Below, in pieces: positions 10,411 to 19,730 of a stretch of DNA of 64,000 nucleotides. The notes under the pieces are model-generated. The model had not been told where the DNA came from. It was given only the letters and a program-made list of their open reading frames with translations, and searched no databases. The stretch's first letter is position 1; the number at the start of each line of letters is the position of its first letter. The DNA is from Aradus depressus (taxonomy: Eukaryota > Arthropoda > Insecta > Hemiptera > Aradidae), in contig OY759214.1 of assembly GCA_963662175.1 (NCBI GenBank), positions 75,218,037-75,282,036 of the forward strand. The letters run 5' to 3'. The position numbers were made by a program, and so were the translations under genes.

Positions 10411-10644
10411 CCCCCTGACCAGAGCAAAACACCAAGATGAAAATTAAATAAAGTGAAAAAATAGTTTTTATTAAAAATGGATTGCTTGCAAGTTACCAGT
10501 AGGATCTTCAAACCCGTGCGTCTGATTCCTAAATCAGCAATCAGCTGTTACACAAATGTACATGTACAAAACAAGTCATAAATTCTTTTGACATATCCTA
10601 TTACCATGTATTGGTCTAACGGAAATAAATGTATTATTATTCTT
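10411..10644. other. unassigned AT-rich spacer
   Basis: Nothing recognised. Its right edge contains ttattattctt (10634-10644), the left target-site duplication of the next element. Confidence 0.4.
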
Positions 10645-11682
10645 TTTTTTTTTTTTTTTTTCACCTTTATTACATAATTTCCAACTATGAAATATATCAC
10701 AACAAGGAAATATAATCACAAAGAAAAACAGAAATACCACTTGAGTCTCTTGATGAGACGGCTGGTCAATACCACCGCCTCCTCAGGGGTCCTCCTCAGG
10801 CAGGAGGTCACGCGGCCAACGACGATTCAGTCGCCGAGGAGGCCCGCCCGGCAAGGACCGGACCGACATGGCTTCCACCAGTGTATTCGGATGTGACGTG
10901 AACTTGTTGTGCAAATTTGTGTATAATTGTTGTCTAACTTCGTGTAAGAATGGTATGTTCAGGTCATGATGTAATGTTATGTTTGATACGTAGTAAGGGC
11001 ATTGTGTGATTGTTCGGAGGATTTTATTTTGAATGGCTTGAATTCTTTTTGTGTGTGAGGGCTTAGCTGAACCCCAGAGCTGAACGCCATACGTCCAGAT
11101 AGGCCTGATAACGGTCTTGTAGACACCCAGTTTGTGGTTGAGGTGAAGTTGAGATCGCTTGTCTAGTAGTCTTTTGAGTAGTCCAAATCGCCGTTTCATT
11201 TTCTGTCGAGTCTGTGTAACATGTTTATTCCATGTCAGTCGTCTGTCAAGATAGAGTCCTAAGTATCGTACGTCTTTGTCATGTTTTAGAGGGACATTAT
11301 TCAGCCATACAGTTGGGCAGTCACCGCGCCTCAAGGCGAATGTAACATGAAGGGATTTGATCTAATTTATTTTCACCTTCCACAGACGCAACCAACCCTC
11401 TAGAAGGTGTAAGTGCTCCTGCAGAGATTTGGATGCGTCCCCAGCCGATTTATTAGTAGCTAAAATTGCTATGTCATCGGCGTAGGTGGCTAACACCGTC
11501 TCAGGCGATGTTGGGATGCTGGATGTGCTTGCAACATAGAGAAGTGGACCCAGAATGCTCCCCTGTGGGACACCAGCTCTTATGGGTTGAACGTCAGAGT
11601 GGACACTGCCCTGTCTGACCTGGAAAAAACGATCATCCAGGTAAGAGCGGAGAAGACGATAATAACCGTCAGGGTTCACATG
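10645..11682 (-). mobile_element. Jockey-like LINE (family J2), 5'-truncated, 11-bp target-site duplication
   Basis: Poly-T at 10645-10660 is the A tail of a minus-strand insertion. The 11-mer ttattattctt is at 10634-10644 and 11683-11693. The right duplication lies inside the left flank of the neighbouring R1 insertion, so this element entered beside an already present R1 tail. Relatives of the same family lie at 15425, 24930 and 42800. Confidence 0.9.
10783..11679 (-). pseudogene. Jockey-type reverse transcriptase, C-terminal part, one in-frame stop
   Basis: RNA-directed DNA polymerase fragment. The upstream half (11679-11362) has AGVPQGSILG (residues 35-44) and the catalytic YADD box (residues 66-69). 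After KVKIN comes a single TAG stop at ~11359-11361, and the same frame continues as IKSLHVTFALRRGDCP, VRYLGLYLDRRLTW, WTYGVQLWGSAKPSHTKRIQ, NPF-type tail NITLHHDLNIPF. There is no frameshift between the halves. The palm N-terminus, endonuclease and ORF1 are missing because of 5' truncation. Not functional, but young. Confidence 0.9.
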
Positions 11683-11696
11683 TTATTATTCTTAAT

Positions 11697-11700
<4 letters not shown>

Positions 11701-11731
<31 letters not shown>

Positions 11732-12908
11732 GGTGCCCCTGACCCCCTGAGGGGGGGTCGGTCACATCACCCTATTTCCGCGAGGAAATGGGTAACCTTC
11801 CTCCGTTTTTATTTACAATTTACTTGGTGCTATGGACGGCTGTGGACCGGCTCGATGGCTACGGTTCGCAGTCGGCATTGGTTCCTCAACGCCTCATTGC
11901 GCCGAGTAAGCTCGAGATTCTTCGGTGGGTTCTCTTCTGCCTATCTCCCGGAGCCGGGGGCAGCCACCGCTGCGCCTGTTGGATGTCGGCGGGGCCCCCG
12001 GCACCGGGTTAGAAGGCTTTCTTAATTTTTCGTCAGGAGGAGACGAACCGACCAAAGGCCGGGTAGCCAGCCTCCGTCATCAGTCCCGGCAGGTTCAGTC
12101 CCAGGTACGATCCTGTCCGGCGAATCAGCGCCGCCCTAGGCCCGTCTTATAGCGGGCATTCAAGGACTACGTGTTCCGCAGTCTCGACGCCGCCACACGA
12201 GCAGGCAGGGCTGTTCTTCCTCTTAAAGAAGAAGAGCTTGGCGCTGAAGTCGCCGTGACCTGATAGCACCTGTGACATCCAGTGGTCTGGTTGTATCCAT
12301 GGAGAGTCAAGGCGCGTCCGGACGCTCGAGAAATAGGCGAAGGTGGTTCGGCCATCTGTCGATTGCGCCCAACGCCGTTGCCATCTTTCCACAATCCAAT
12401 CCTGGACAATGCCCCTCACGCGCTCCGGTCTCGCCTGTCCTTGCATCCCCTCCTCTAAGGCAGCCGTGGAAACTGTACGGTAGGCCTTGGTAACCCTGAG
12501 GAGGGCCGCTCTTTGAGCTTGTAATAGCAACGTACGCTGTCGTTTGGTGGGGCGATGCCACCATCCGGCAGCGGCGTATCTTGCTACGGCCTCGAAGACC
12601 CCGGTGTAAATAGTTTTACCCGCGGAATACCCGAGGCCCCACGTCGCTCGGGCTAGATAGCTCAGAGCGTTAAAGGTAGCTGTTGTCTTATCCTTGATGG
12701 CAACTGCGTGGGGCGTAACGTTGAATCCCGGCCCAATCCCCACACCTAGGTACGTGACCACGGCCGGAAACTCAACGCGTCGGCCGTGTACTGCAAGAAC
12801 CAGGGGGTGGCGGGCGTCAGTTTTTCCTCTCATCAGCATGGCCGCTGTCTTGCTGGGAGAGAGGGTTAACTTGTCCAGTCGGCACCATGTGTCAGTAGAG
12901 TCGATAAT
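11701..12908 (-). mobile_element. R1-clade LINE, 3' part
   Basis: Long poly-T (11701-11728) is the A tail. The 3' UTR (11729-12146) has GGGGGGTCGGTCACATCACC, shared with the copies at 17069 and 38336. The full insertion extends to 13165 because it carries ~255 bp of non-R1 DNA at its 5' side; its 13-bp target-site duplication attcttaataact is at 11688-11700 and 13166-13178. Relative to 38336 it lacks ~135 bp in the coding part. Confidence 0.9.
12147..12908 (-). pseudogene. R1-clade reverse transcriptase C-terminal region with zinc-finger-like tail
   Basis: Open from about DTWCRLDKLTLSPSKTAAML through TYLGVGIGPGFNVTPH, then RATWGLGYSAGKTIYTGVF, ending in QVLSGHGDFSAKL and a cysteine/histidine knot C251-S-C253...H261...C266 (CSCGGVETAEHVVLEC). 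This order is characteristic of R1-clade LINEs. The catalytic palm is missing. The first ~24 codons of the open frame (12909-12953) are flanking DNA. The internal deletion happens to keep frame. Confidence 0.88.
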
Positions 12909-13165
12909 AAATATATTAACTGTAAAATTGATTTTTTTTTTTTCATAAATCATTTTTTCAAACTTACATATTTATATGTTTTTTTAATCAATCCGAGTTC
13001 CGATCCCGGCATTGCAATTCCTAGTGTTGATGAGTTGAACTAACTTAGAAACGATTGCAGCTATGAACATAAATTTTGAACTGGAGATGTCACAACAAGT
13101 GGGTAGCGTCAATCGCGGCTTGGGCTCGGGCGGTTAAAGTAGCTCGACTGTCAGCGTGCACCTTA
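12909..13165 (-). repeat. non-R1 DNA carried at the 5' side of the R1 tail
   Basis: From aaatatattaact (12909-12921) to ~13106 it is nearly identical to 39216-39415, the DNA lying next to the second R1 copy; 13107-13165 is unlike that locus. It lies inside the 13-bp duplication that bounds the whole insertion, so it travelled with the R1 fragment. Confidence 0.8.
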
Positions 13166-13178
13166 ATTCTTAATAACT

Positions 13179-13865
13179 GCCGTTGTAATGACACGACACT
13201 AAATGTGTGAATTCAAAGGGCGACACCTATTTATTTTCAGAGAAATCAGCCGAAGGGGAGGGAAGGTTCAGTGGGGGTTCAACTCAAAAACCCCAATGAC
13301 GACCGATGTATTGACATAAAATTTCATATTTAGAGTCGAAACCCCATGAGAGCAATACTTGCTAACTTTAATCGAAATAAGCTAAAAGGAAAAGGGAGGG
13401 ATCAACTCCGTTCTCATGAATGCATCGACATAAAATTCATATTTGAATGCAAAACTCCATAAGGCCGACACTTATTAACTTTCAGCGGAATCGGCAGAAG
13501 GGGCTCTACTCAAAAATCCAAATAAAAGCCGATGTAAGGATTGTATCGACACGAATTTAATAACTGAAGTCAAAACCCAATGAGGACATAACCTGATAAA
13601 TTTCAGCGATATCGGCCGAAGGGAAGGGGGGTTCAGGGGAGGGGGCACTTATCAAAAAACTCTAAAAATTTTCAATATAATGAATTTGTAGACACATAAT
13701 TTCATATGAGGATTCAGGAATCCATATGTAAGTCAACTATTGAATATTAACGTAAAAGGTCGACTGGTTTTAAAAGGGGAGCGAAAAATTAATTGATTAA
13801 TTCGTTCTGGGGAAGTATATTGCCGGTGATTCACTGAAGATTTTTTCTATTTATTTCTCATAACG
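13179..13865 (-). repeat. R700 dispersed repeat, near full length
   Basis: Minus-oriented copy with at least three internal modules (AATGAATGTATCGACA-type phrases near 13190, 13310, 13430 and 13540, each followed by a GCCGAAGGG phrase) and the head at the right end (CTGGGGAAGTATATTGCCGG, TGATTCACTGA). It was the target of the R1 insertion. Confidence 0.8.
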
Positions 13866-13924
13866 TTTGAATTTTCTTTTGTGGCTCGCACCAAAAAATT
13901 CCTCATACCTGGTACAGACATATG

Positions 13925-14150
13925 TCAGCCCAGCCGATGTATAGTTCAGGCTAAATAAATAAATACCCCTCTAAAATAAATAAATAAACATCTATTGCAG
14001 AAGCTGTCATGACGCAAGTTGCAGATATTTATTTATTTATTAAGTCCCAGACATATTGCACCACTGAACCCTAGGCTGACATAGGATGCAGAAAATATAT
14101 AAATGAATAAATAGAGTGAACGGCTTGAGAGAGGAAGAACTGACAATTAA
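13925..14150 (+). repeat. inverted repeat arm, left
   Basis: Reverse complement, with substitutions, of 16075-16286: AAATAAATAAATACCCCTCT, CATCTATTGCAGAAGCTGTC, ATGACGCAAGTT, GAACGGCTTGAGAGAG. The arms are ~2 kb apart and enclose R700 copies, a Harbinger-like MITE and a broken Jockey copy. Confidence 0.75.
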
Positions 14151-14179
14151 CCTTCATGGCGGATCTTGGGGTACATATT

Positions 14180-15380
14180 AAGAACGTCATCGGTGAATCA
14201 GAACCAATGTACTTCCCCAGATCAAATTAATCAATTACCTTTCCGCTCTTTCTCCAAAATGAGTCGAACATATGCGCTAATATTCAATAATTGACATACA
14301 TAGGAGCTCCTAAATCCTCATATTAAACGCCCGGCCACACAGAGGGCGGTCTGTCGCGGCGGGAAGCGATCCAGCGGTCGTCGCGGCGATCTGCGATACT
14401 GTGACGCTACACAGAACGCGATATCTTGTGTGCGGTCGGTCCAGTCGGTCGTGATCCTTCGGTGTATTATGAGCTCCTTACAAAACGAAGAACTGTTGCT
14501 ATTATTATTAGCTTTGCAAAAGACAGTTCTATAATGTTCGTGTGAACTATCATACAGATACGTGTATTTACTCACAGTTTCAATGAATATTTCCGTTTGG
14601 TCAGTCATTTCAGTCGCACACGTGTAGACAGCGAGGTCGATCACGCGGGAAATCTGTGATTGTGTGCAAGCGGATCGCTCGTTGTCGCGACAAACACTGA
14701 CCGTCGGCGGGAGACCGTGTTCTGTCTGACAGAGATGATGCAACATTGCGTAGTACAACAAGACCGCCTGATTGCCTCGGTCAAATATCGCTTCCCGCCG
14801 CGACAGACCGCCTGCTGTGTGGCCGGGCCTTAAATATTGTGTTAATGAATTCATTATATTTGTATTTTTTAGGTTTTTTGAATTGAGTCCCCTTCCCTGA
14901 ACCCCCTTCCCTTCGGCCGATATTGCTGAAATTTTACAGGTTATATCCTCATTTCTTCTGGTTTTGACTTCATCAAATTTCATCTCGAAATATTCATTAC
15001 ATTGGCAGATATTGGGGTTTTTGAGTTGTGTTCTTCTAAACCCACCTTTCCCTTCTGCCGATTTCGCCGAAAATTAATACGTGTCATCCTTATGAAATTT
15101 TGAATTCACATATGAAATTATGTTAAGCTTCTCCTCTAATCTCCCTTAGATCAATTTGGCTGAAAATCAATAGGTGTTGTTAGAGGATTCTGGATTCACA
15201 TACGAAATTTCGTGTCGATAAATTCATTCTAAAATATGTTCACATACACAGATTTTTTTTTTCATATTTGAATCTAGAGGCCGGAAACATGAAATTTCGT
15301 TAAAAACTTCCCATTGAAATTTTGACCGAATACTTCCTCAATACTTCTTATAGTAAAATTACACGAATTGATTAGTGTGT
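14180..15380 (+). repeat. R700 dispersed repeat, near full length, carrying a MITE
   Basis: Head at 14190 (GGTGAATCAG, TGTACTTCCCCAG), GCGCTAATATTCAATAATTG, then a MITE, then modules at 14835, 14985, 15110 and 15195 and the R700 tail (GGCCGGAAACATGAAATTTC, AATACTTCTTATAG). Confidence 0.8.
14327..14830. mobile_element. Harbinger-like MITE, 504 bp, 44-bp TIRs
   Basis: TIRs 14327-14370 and 14787-14830 differ at only a few positions (inner part GGCGGTCTGTCGCGGCGGGA identical) and are GC-rich, unlike the surroundings. Target duplication TAA at 14324-14326 and 14831-14833, as expected for PIF/Harbinger. Inside, a plus-strand ATG at ~14469 reads MSSLQNEELLLLLLALQKTVL then stop, resembling the leucine-rich start of Harbinger nucleases; the rest of a transposase is absent. 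Minus-strand frame 14318-14983 is incidental. Confidence 0.75.
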
Positions 15381-15424
15381 AAATGAATTTTGTTATAGAA
15401 TCGTTGTTCGCATTCAGAGTCCGC

Positions 15425-15828
15425 TTCTCTATGTTGCAAGCACAACCAGCATCCCATCGTCGTCTTAGAAATTAGTCACCTAAGCCGATGACATACCTAT
15501 AAATCGCGTGAGGATGCATCCAAATATCTGCAGGAGCAGTTACACCTCCTATTGGAGGGTTGGTTGCGTCAGTGAAAGGTAGAAAATAAATGAAGCCAAA
15601 TCGTTTGTTGGCCTTGAGACGTGGTGACTGTCCAACTGTATGGCTCAATAATGTCCCTCTGAAACATGACAAAGACGTACGATACTCAAGACTCTTGAAA
15701 GACGACTCAAGGAGAAACACGTTACGCAGACTCGACAGAAAATGAAACGACGATCTGGACTGCTCAAAAGACTAGCGATCACAACTTTGCCTCATCCACA
15801 AACTTAGTCTCTACAAGACCTATAGTGT
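15425..15828 (+). pseudogene. Jockey-like (J2) reverse transcriptase relic, first piece
   Basis: Plus-strand reading in shifting frames: LLYVASTTSIPSS-like start, then ALRRGDCPTVWLNNVPLKHD, KDVRYS, RQKMKRRSGLLKRL, HKLSLYKTY, following the order of the 10783-11679 element. Stops and indels throughout. It breaks at CTATAG and continues at ~16287 after an insertion. Confidence 0.75.
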
Positions 15829-16050
15829 TTTTTAGGATTTTTGAATTGAGCCCTCTTCCCTGAACCCCCCCTTCCCTTCGGCCGATATTGCTGAAATTTG
15901 ACAGGTTATATCCTAACTGGGATTTGACTTCATGTGTGAAATTTAATCTCGAAATATTCATTACATTGGCAGATACTGAGGTTTTTGAGTTGAGTGTTCC
16001 TCTGAACCCACCTTTCCCTTCTGCCGATTTCACTGAAAATTAATAATTAT
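15829..16050 (+). repeat. R700 fragment inside the Jockey relic
   Basis: One and a half R700 modules (AGGATTTTTGAATTGAGCCC, CGGCCGATATTGCTGAAATT, GGCAGATACTGAGG), very close to 14875-15085. Confidence 0.7.
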
Positions 16051-16074
16051 ATAATATAATAAATCAACGGTTAA

Positions 16075-16286
16075 TTGAGATTTCTTTCTCTCTCAAGCCG
16101 TTCACTCTATTTATTCATTTATATATTTTCTACATCCTACGTCAGCCTAGGGGTTAGTGGTGCAATCCGATACGCCTGGGGCTTAATAAATAAATAAATA
16201 TCTGAAACTTGCGTCATGACAGCTTCTGCAATAGATGTTTATTTATTTATTTTAGAGGGGTATTTATTTATTTAACCTGAACTTCG
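16075..16286 (-). repeat. inverted repeat arm, right
   Basis: Partner of 13925-14150. Immediately right of it (16287-16330) the Jockey frame resumes as YSVQFWSSAKPKA, so 15829-16286 is an insertion or rearrangement within that Jockey copy. Confidence 0.7.
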
Positions 16287-16330
16287 TATAGTGTTCAGTT
16301 CTGGAGTTCTGCTAAACCAAAAGCTACATT

Positions 16331-16924
16331 GCGCGAGGGACCGGGGTAGGTTAGTCGTGGGCAAATGGCTGTTCATCACCCCAAGAACTCCTAACTCCCA
16401 CGTTTTATTGTCTTGACAAATTCCTGGCTACACGAGTTGAAATGTTTATTTTCAACTTATAATAAAAAACTTTTACCTATTTAAGATGATGAAGTTGGTC
16501 CGATTTAATTCAAATTTGTCGAGGAGGAGACTAAGGTAGGCTGAACAATAGTGTCTTGAATGCAGGAGCCTTATTAAACTTTCAACAAGTTGTTCAACTC
16601 GGCCTATCTGATGTGTACCCCCATCCTTGTCCTCAAATCAGAACAAAGCTCTTTTCACACAATCATAAGTCCATAGAATTTCTATTGATATTACACGTTT
16701 TTATGTCTCAAGGCATTATAGAATACTTCAGCATAATGCCCTGTTATACAAAACTTATTCTGTATAACTCTCCGGTGTACTTAATAAAAATAATTTGATC
16801 CCATTTGTCAGAGAGATATTTTCAAGTTTATATAAGAGATTTGTATCCTAAAAAATGTTCTGTTTACTCTGGGGTATCCCAAGGCTCTATTTACTAATTA
16901 GGGAGAGATTGACCAACGATGTAA
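16331..16924. other. unassigned spacer
   Basis: No motif recognised. Frame 16556-16798 shows no family similarity. Confidence 0.4.
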
Positions 16925-17068
16925 TATGAAGGAGGAGAGATGAGGCTTGTGGTCGATAAAACAAACTTCAAGAATTTCTGCCAAGCTTTCGGCAGTGAGT
17001 GTGCTTTATTTAGGGCCGGTATTGACATAATATGTCAATATGTCATACATATTATGTATATACATTAT

Positions 17069-17420
17069 ACGACGGGCCCAGGGCGGCGCTGATTAGCCAG
17101 ACAGGATCATACCTGGGACTGGACCTGCCGGGACTGATGACGGAGGCTGGCTATCTGGCTTTTGGTCGGTTCGTCTCGTCCTGGCGGAGAATCAAGAAAA
17201 CCTGACTGGTGACAGGAATGCGGCGGCTGCCCCCGGCTCTGGGATGCAGGTAGAACAGAACCCCCGAAAAGATCCCAAGTTCACTCGGCGTAAAGCGCCG
17301 GAAACTAAGGACTATCGTGGACCGTAGCCATCGAGCCGGTCCACACCCAAAGAACCCGTTTTTCTAACGCAATAGAGTGATGTGACCGACCCCCCCCCCT
17401 CAGGGGAAAAAAAAAAAAAA
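17069..17420 (+). mobile_element. R1-like LINE 3' end, 15-bp target-site duplication
   Basis: Plus-strand copy of the R1-like 3' UTR (CCTGGGACTGGACCTGCCGG, GGTTCGTCTCGTCCTGGCGG, GAGTGATGTGACCGACCCC) with internal deletions, ending in a 17-nt A tail. The 15-mer atgtatatacattat is at 17054-17068 and 17421-17435. Confidence 0.88.
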
Positions 17421-17474
17421 ATGTATATACATTATCAGTAAGATTATATAAGTTACAGTAAAAAAACTGCGAAT

Positions 17475-17735
17475 ATAACTTTAAAATATTTTTCTTTATT
17501 TCACCTGCTCAACAAAATGTATGTTATACATGGTGGGGGTAACATGGGGAATTTTATTAGGGAATGTCTCTAAGTAGAGATACCCTTAACTATTTACATC
17601 AAAATTATATTGAAAACATTCGGTAAAAGTCCTCAAATTAACGTGATCTGAAGAAGTCTAGCGAAGTCGTGTAGCGCTGGGTTGTCCGTAGTTGTATGTG
17701 GTAGCTCCTGGAACAGTGGACAGCCTGAACTTTAA
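17475..17735 (-). mobile_element. Jockey-like J1 LINE 3' end
   Basis: On the minus strand: CTGTTCCAGGAGCTACCACA, CTACGGACAACCCAGC, CATGTTACCCCCACCATG, AGGTGAAATAAAG, the same order as 8960-9230. A non-coding tail with the last codons only. Confidence 0.75.
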
Positions 17736-18032
17736 AATTATTTACACTATAACGATATACACAAAATAATTATTACTAAATAAAACGTATTTGAGATGAA
17801 AAATAAATTATAAATTATAAACATATATTTTGTTTTTCTATCGCATAATTTTATTGTTCATTTCATGGATGTTTCATATAGATATAATTGTTTGTGTTTA
17901 TTTCGATATAGTGTAAATAATTTGAAGTTATATTCGCTCTTGATGTTATTTAGTCACATTTAGTTTTATTGTTATACTTTATAAGCAATTCTAGCTCATA
18001 TAACCTCACTAATAATGTATATATGTCAATAC

Positions 18033-18078
18033 AGGAGGCCCTGAAGAAGGCACATTCAATGCGAAAGCTTGGCAGAAA
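18033..18078 (+). ncRNA. hammerhead-like ribozyme, family H (right arm)
   Basis: CUGAAGA core at 18041-18047, one extra A, GGC...GC stem II of modest strength, GAAA at 18063-18066, then GC (self-complementary) and UU. The left arm version (complement of GAAA at 16987-16990) has a mutated core. Confidence 0.5.
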
Positions 18079-18129
18079 TTCTACAAGTTTGTTTTTATCT
18101 ACCACATGACTCATTTCTCCTTCTTCCTA

Positions 18130-18831
18130 TTATTATTTATAATTTATATAAATGATAGCTAATAGATTATGTAGTTTCTGCTTTTTTTACAATTAGAATA
18201 CTAAATTATCCAGTGCAAAATGTTAAGTAGAAGGCATGCAATTGCCTGCAATTTTTTGGGCGGCTTTCAGAATGTAAAATTTCCAACAAACAACTTTATG
18301 CATTGAATTTAATTAATTTATGCACTATTTTGGCAAAATAAACAATATAGATTATTAACTTACTTTCTCCTGAATCAGACATATTAGCTAAAGTTTAAAA
18401 AATTAATGAACTGCACTGTACCACTGTCAGAATGTAACTGATGTGAAAAGATAATGACTTTTCTCTCTATGTTTACATGCCGGCTTTGCGCACTTATTGT
18501 AAACAACCGAGGCCCACCTCTTGGGTTCAATGTCTACAACTAGTCTACTTCCAATACCAATTGTTCCCATCTTTCTAGTGCGAGTTTCATAATTTGAATT
18601 TTTTCGTGCTAAGTTTGTGAATTGCCCATCTCTGGAGCGCTCAAAAAGTGCCAATCACGTATGTACATACACACACACAGAACAACGCGAAAATGATCAA
18701 AACGTATACAAGAAACCGTGAAACATAAAGTCCGTTGTAAACTCACGGATTTTCACATAGCTTTAAGAAAGTAAATAACAAACGTATGAAAAAAGCTTGT
18801 ATACACGAAATACGACATTTATATGATTATT
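18130..18831. other. unassigned AT-rich spacer
   Basis: No motif recognised; minus frame 18427-18654 has no family similarity that I can see. Confidence 0.4.
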
Positions 18832-18847
18832 TCTTTTCATATGTGGC

Positions 18848-19008
18848 AGTGAGATGTTGTGGGACGAGATTTCTCATAGAAATAAGTGGCCAGTTGTCCT
18901 TTAACCGCTGTACTGTGTGGGTGGGATGACCACTGATGATGACGCTGTTGCGTTGAAAACCGGTTCTGGTCTAAAATAAGACAATGGGAAGACAACATTT
19001 TTTATTTC
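18848..19008 (+). mobile_element. hammerhead element family A, single unit, 16-bp target-site duplication
   Basis: 161-bp insertion bounded by tatgattatttctttt at 18832-18847 and 19009-19024. Order: GAGATGTTGTGGGACGAGAT, GTGGCCAG, CCGCTGTACTGTGTGGGTGG, hammerhead, GGGAAGACAAC, T-rich end. No coding capacity: a short non-autonomous retroelement of retrozyme type or a Penelope-derived terminus. Confidence 0.85.
18928..18972 (+). ncRNA. hammerhead ribozyme motif, family A
   Basis: CUGAUGA at 18933-18939, extra U, stem II GACGC/GCGUU (one wobble) with loop UGUU, GAAA 18955-18958, then ACCGGU (self-complementary) followed by UC. Upstream ACCA can pair with downstream UGGU as a short stem I. Confidence 0.7.
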
Positions 19009-19024
19009 TATGATTATTTCTTTT

Positions 19025-19730
19025 GTTTCCAAATAGAAAATTTCCTCTAACATAAACATTTTAAATAGAATTTTAAACTTTATAGTGATCCACTGAAAAG
19101 AATTGTTTTTTCAAGTTATCCCATAAAGAAGACTGGGGCTGGGAGAGGACAGGACTGATGGGTCTGAAGACAAACTCGGTGAGGAAATCCACAAGTCTTC
19201 TACAAAATGATTCTCGGATCATTTAACATCAAACAGATTATCCCAGAGTCAGTCCTGAATTTAGATCGGCTCCTCTCCAGGATCAATTCTTACTTGAAGA
19301 ACAATGACTCCAACAAAGGACATAGCCTTGTTTTTCAATTCCATTTTCCTCTCTTTCCAGTCTTTTTAATTTTTTTTTTTTTTTCCAATTCAAAATCTAT
19401 TGACGACTTCAAGTTTGTTCTAATAGCTTCTTGATTGATCGTTATATTTAAAAAAAGTATTCAAACCTCTCCATTCTATTATCAGCGAACAAAAGTTCAT
19501 AATGGAAAATTCAAAACAGATTCTAAGTTTTTTTTTTTTAAGTGAAAAAAAATAGTCCAATTTCCGTTCATGATAAAGGATAACGAAGTGAAAATTTTTT
19601 CATGACTTTGTTACATGCAATAAAATTGTTTTGTGGTTATAATTCTTTAGTTAATTTCTTGGGCAATGAAAGCGTTCAGGTGAACAACTTTTATTTTACC
19701 GGTTATAATGGACCGTTTGAGCTATAAATC
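19025..19730. other. unassigned AT-rich spacer
   Basis: Nothing recognised; frame 19207-19434 lacks motifs. Confidence 0.4.

Larger units (their letters stand above)
16925..18128. mobile_element. composite bounded by inverted hammerhead family H arms
   Basis: Left arm 16925-17025 is the reverse complement of right arm 18030-18128 (shared: TTCTGCCAAGCTTTCG, ACAAACTT, GGTAGATAAA-like, ATGAGTCAT-like blocks). The interior holds a reversed Jockey J1 3' end (17475-17735) and a later R1-like insertion (17069-17420). No flanking duplication was recognised. Confidence 0.65.

Noticed and set aside
14318..14983. 221-codon minus-strand frame as a protein
   Set aside because: It runs through both TIRs of the MITE and into R700 sequence; the frame is an accident of the GC-rich TIRs.
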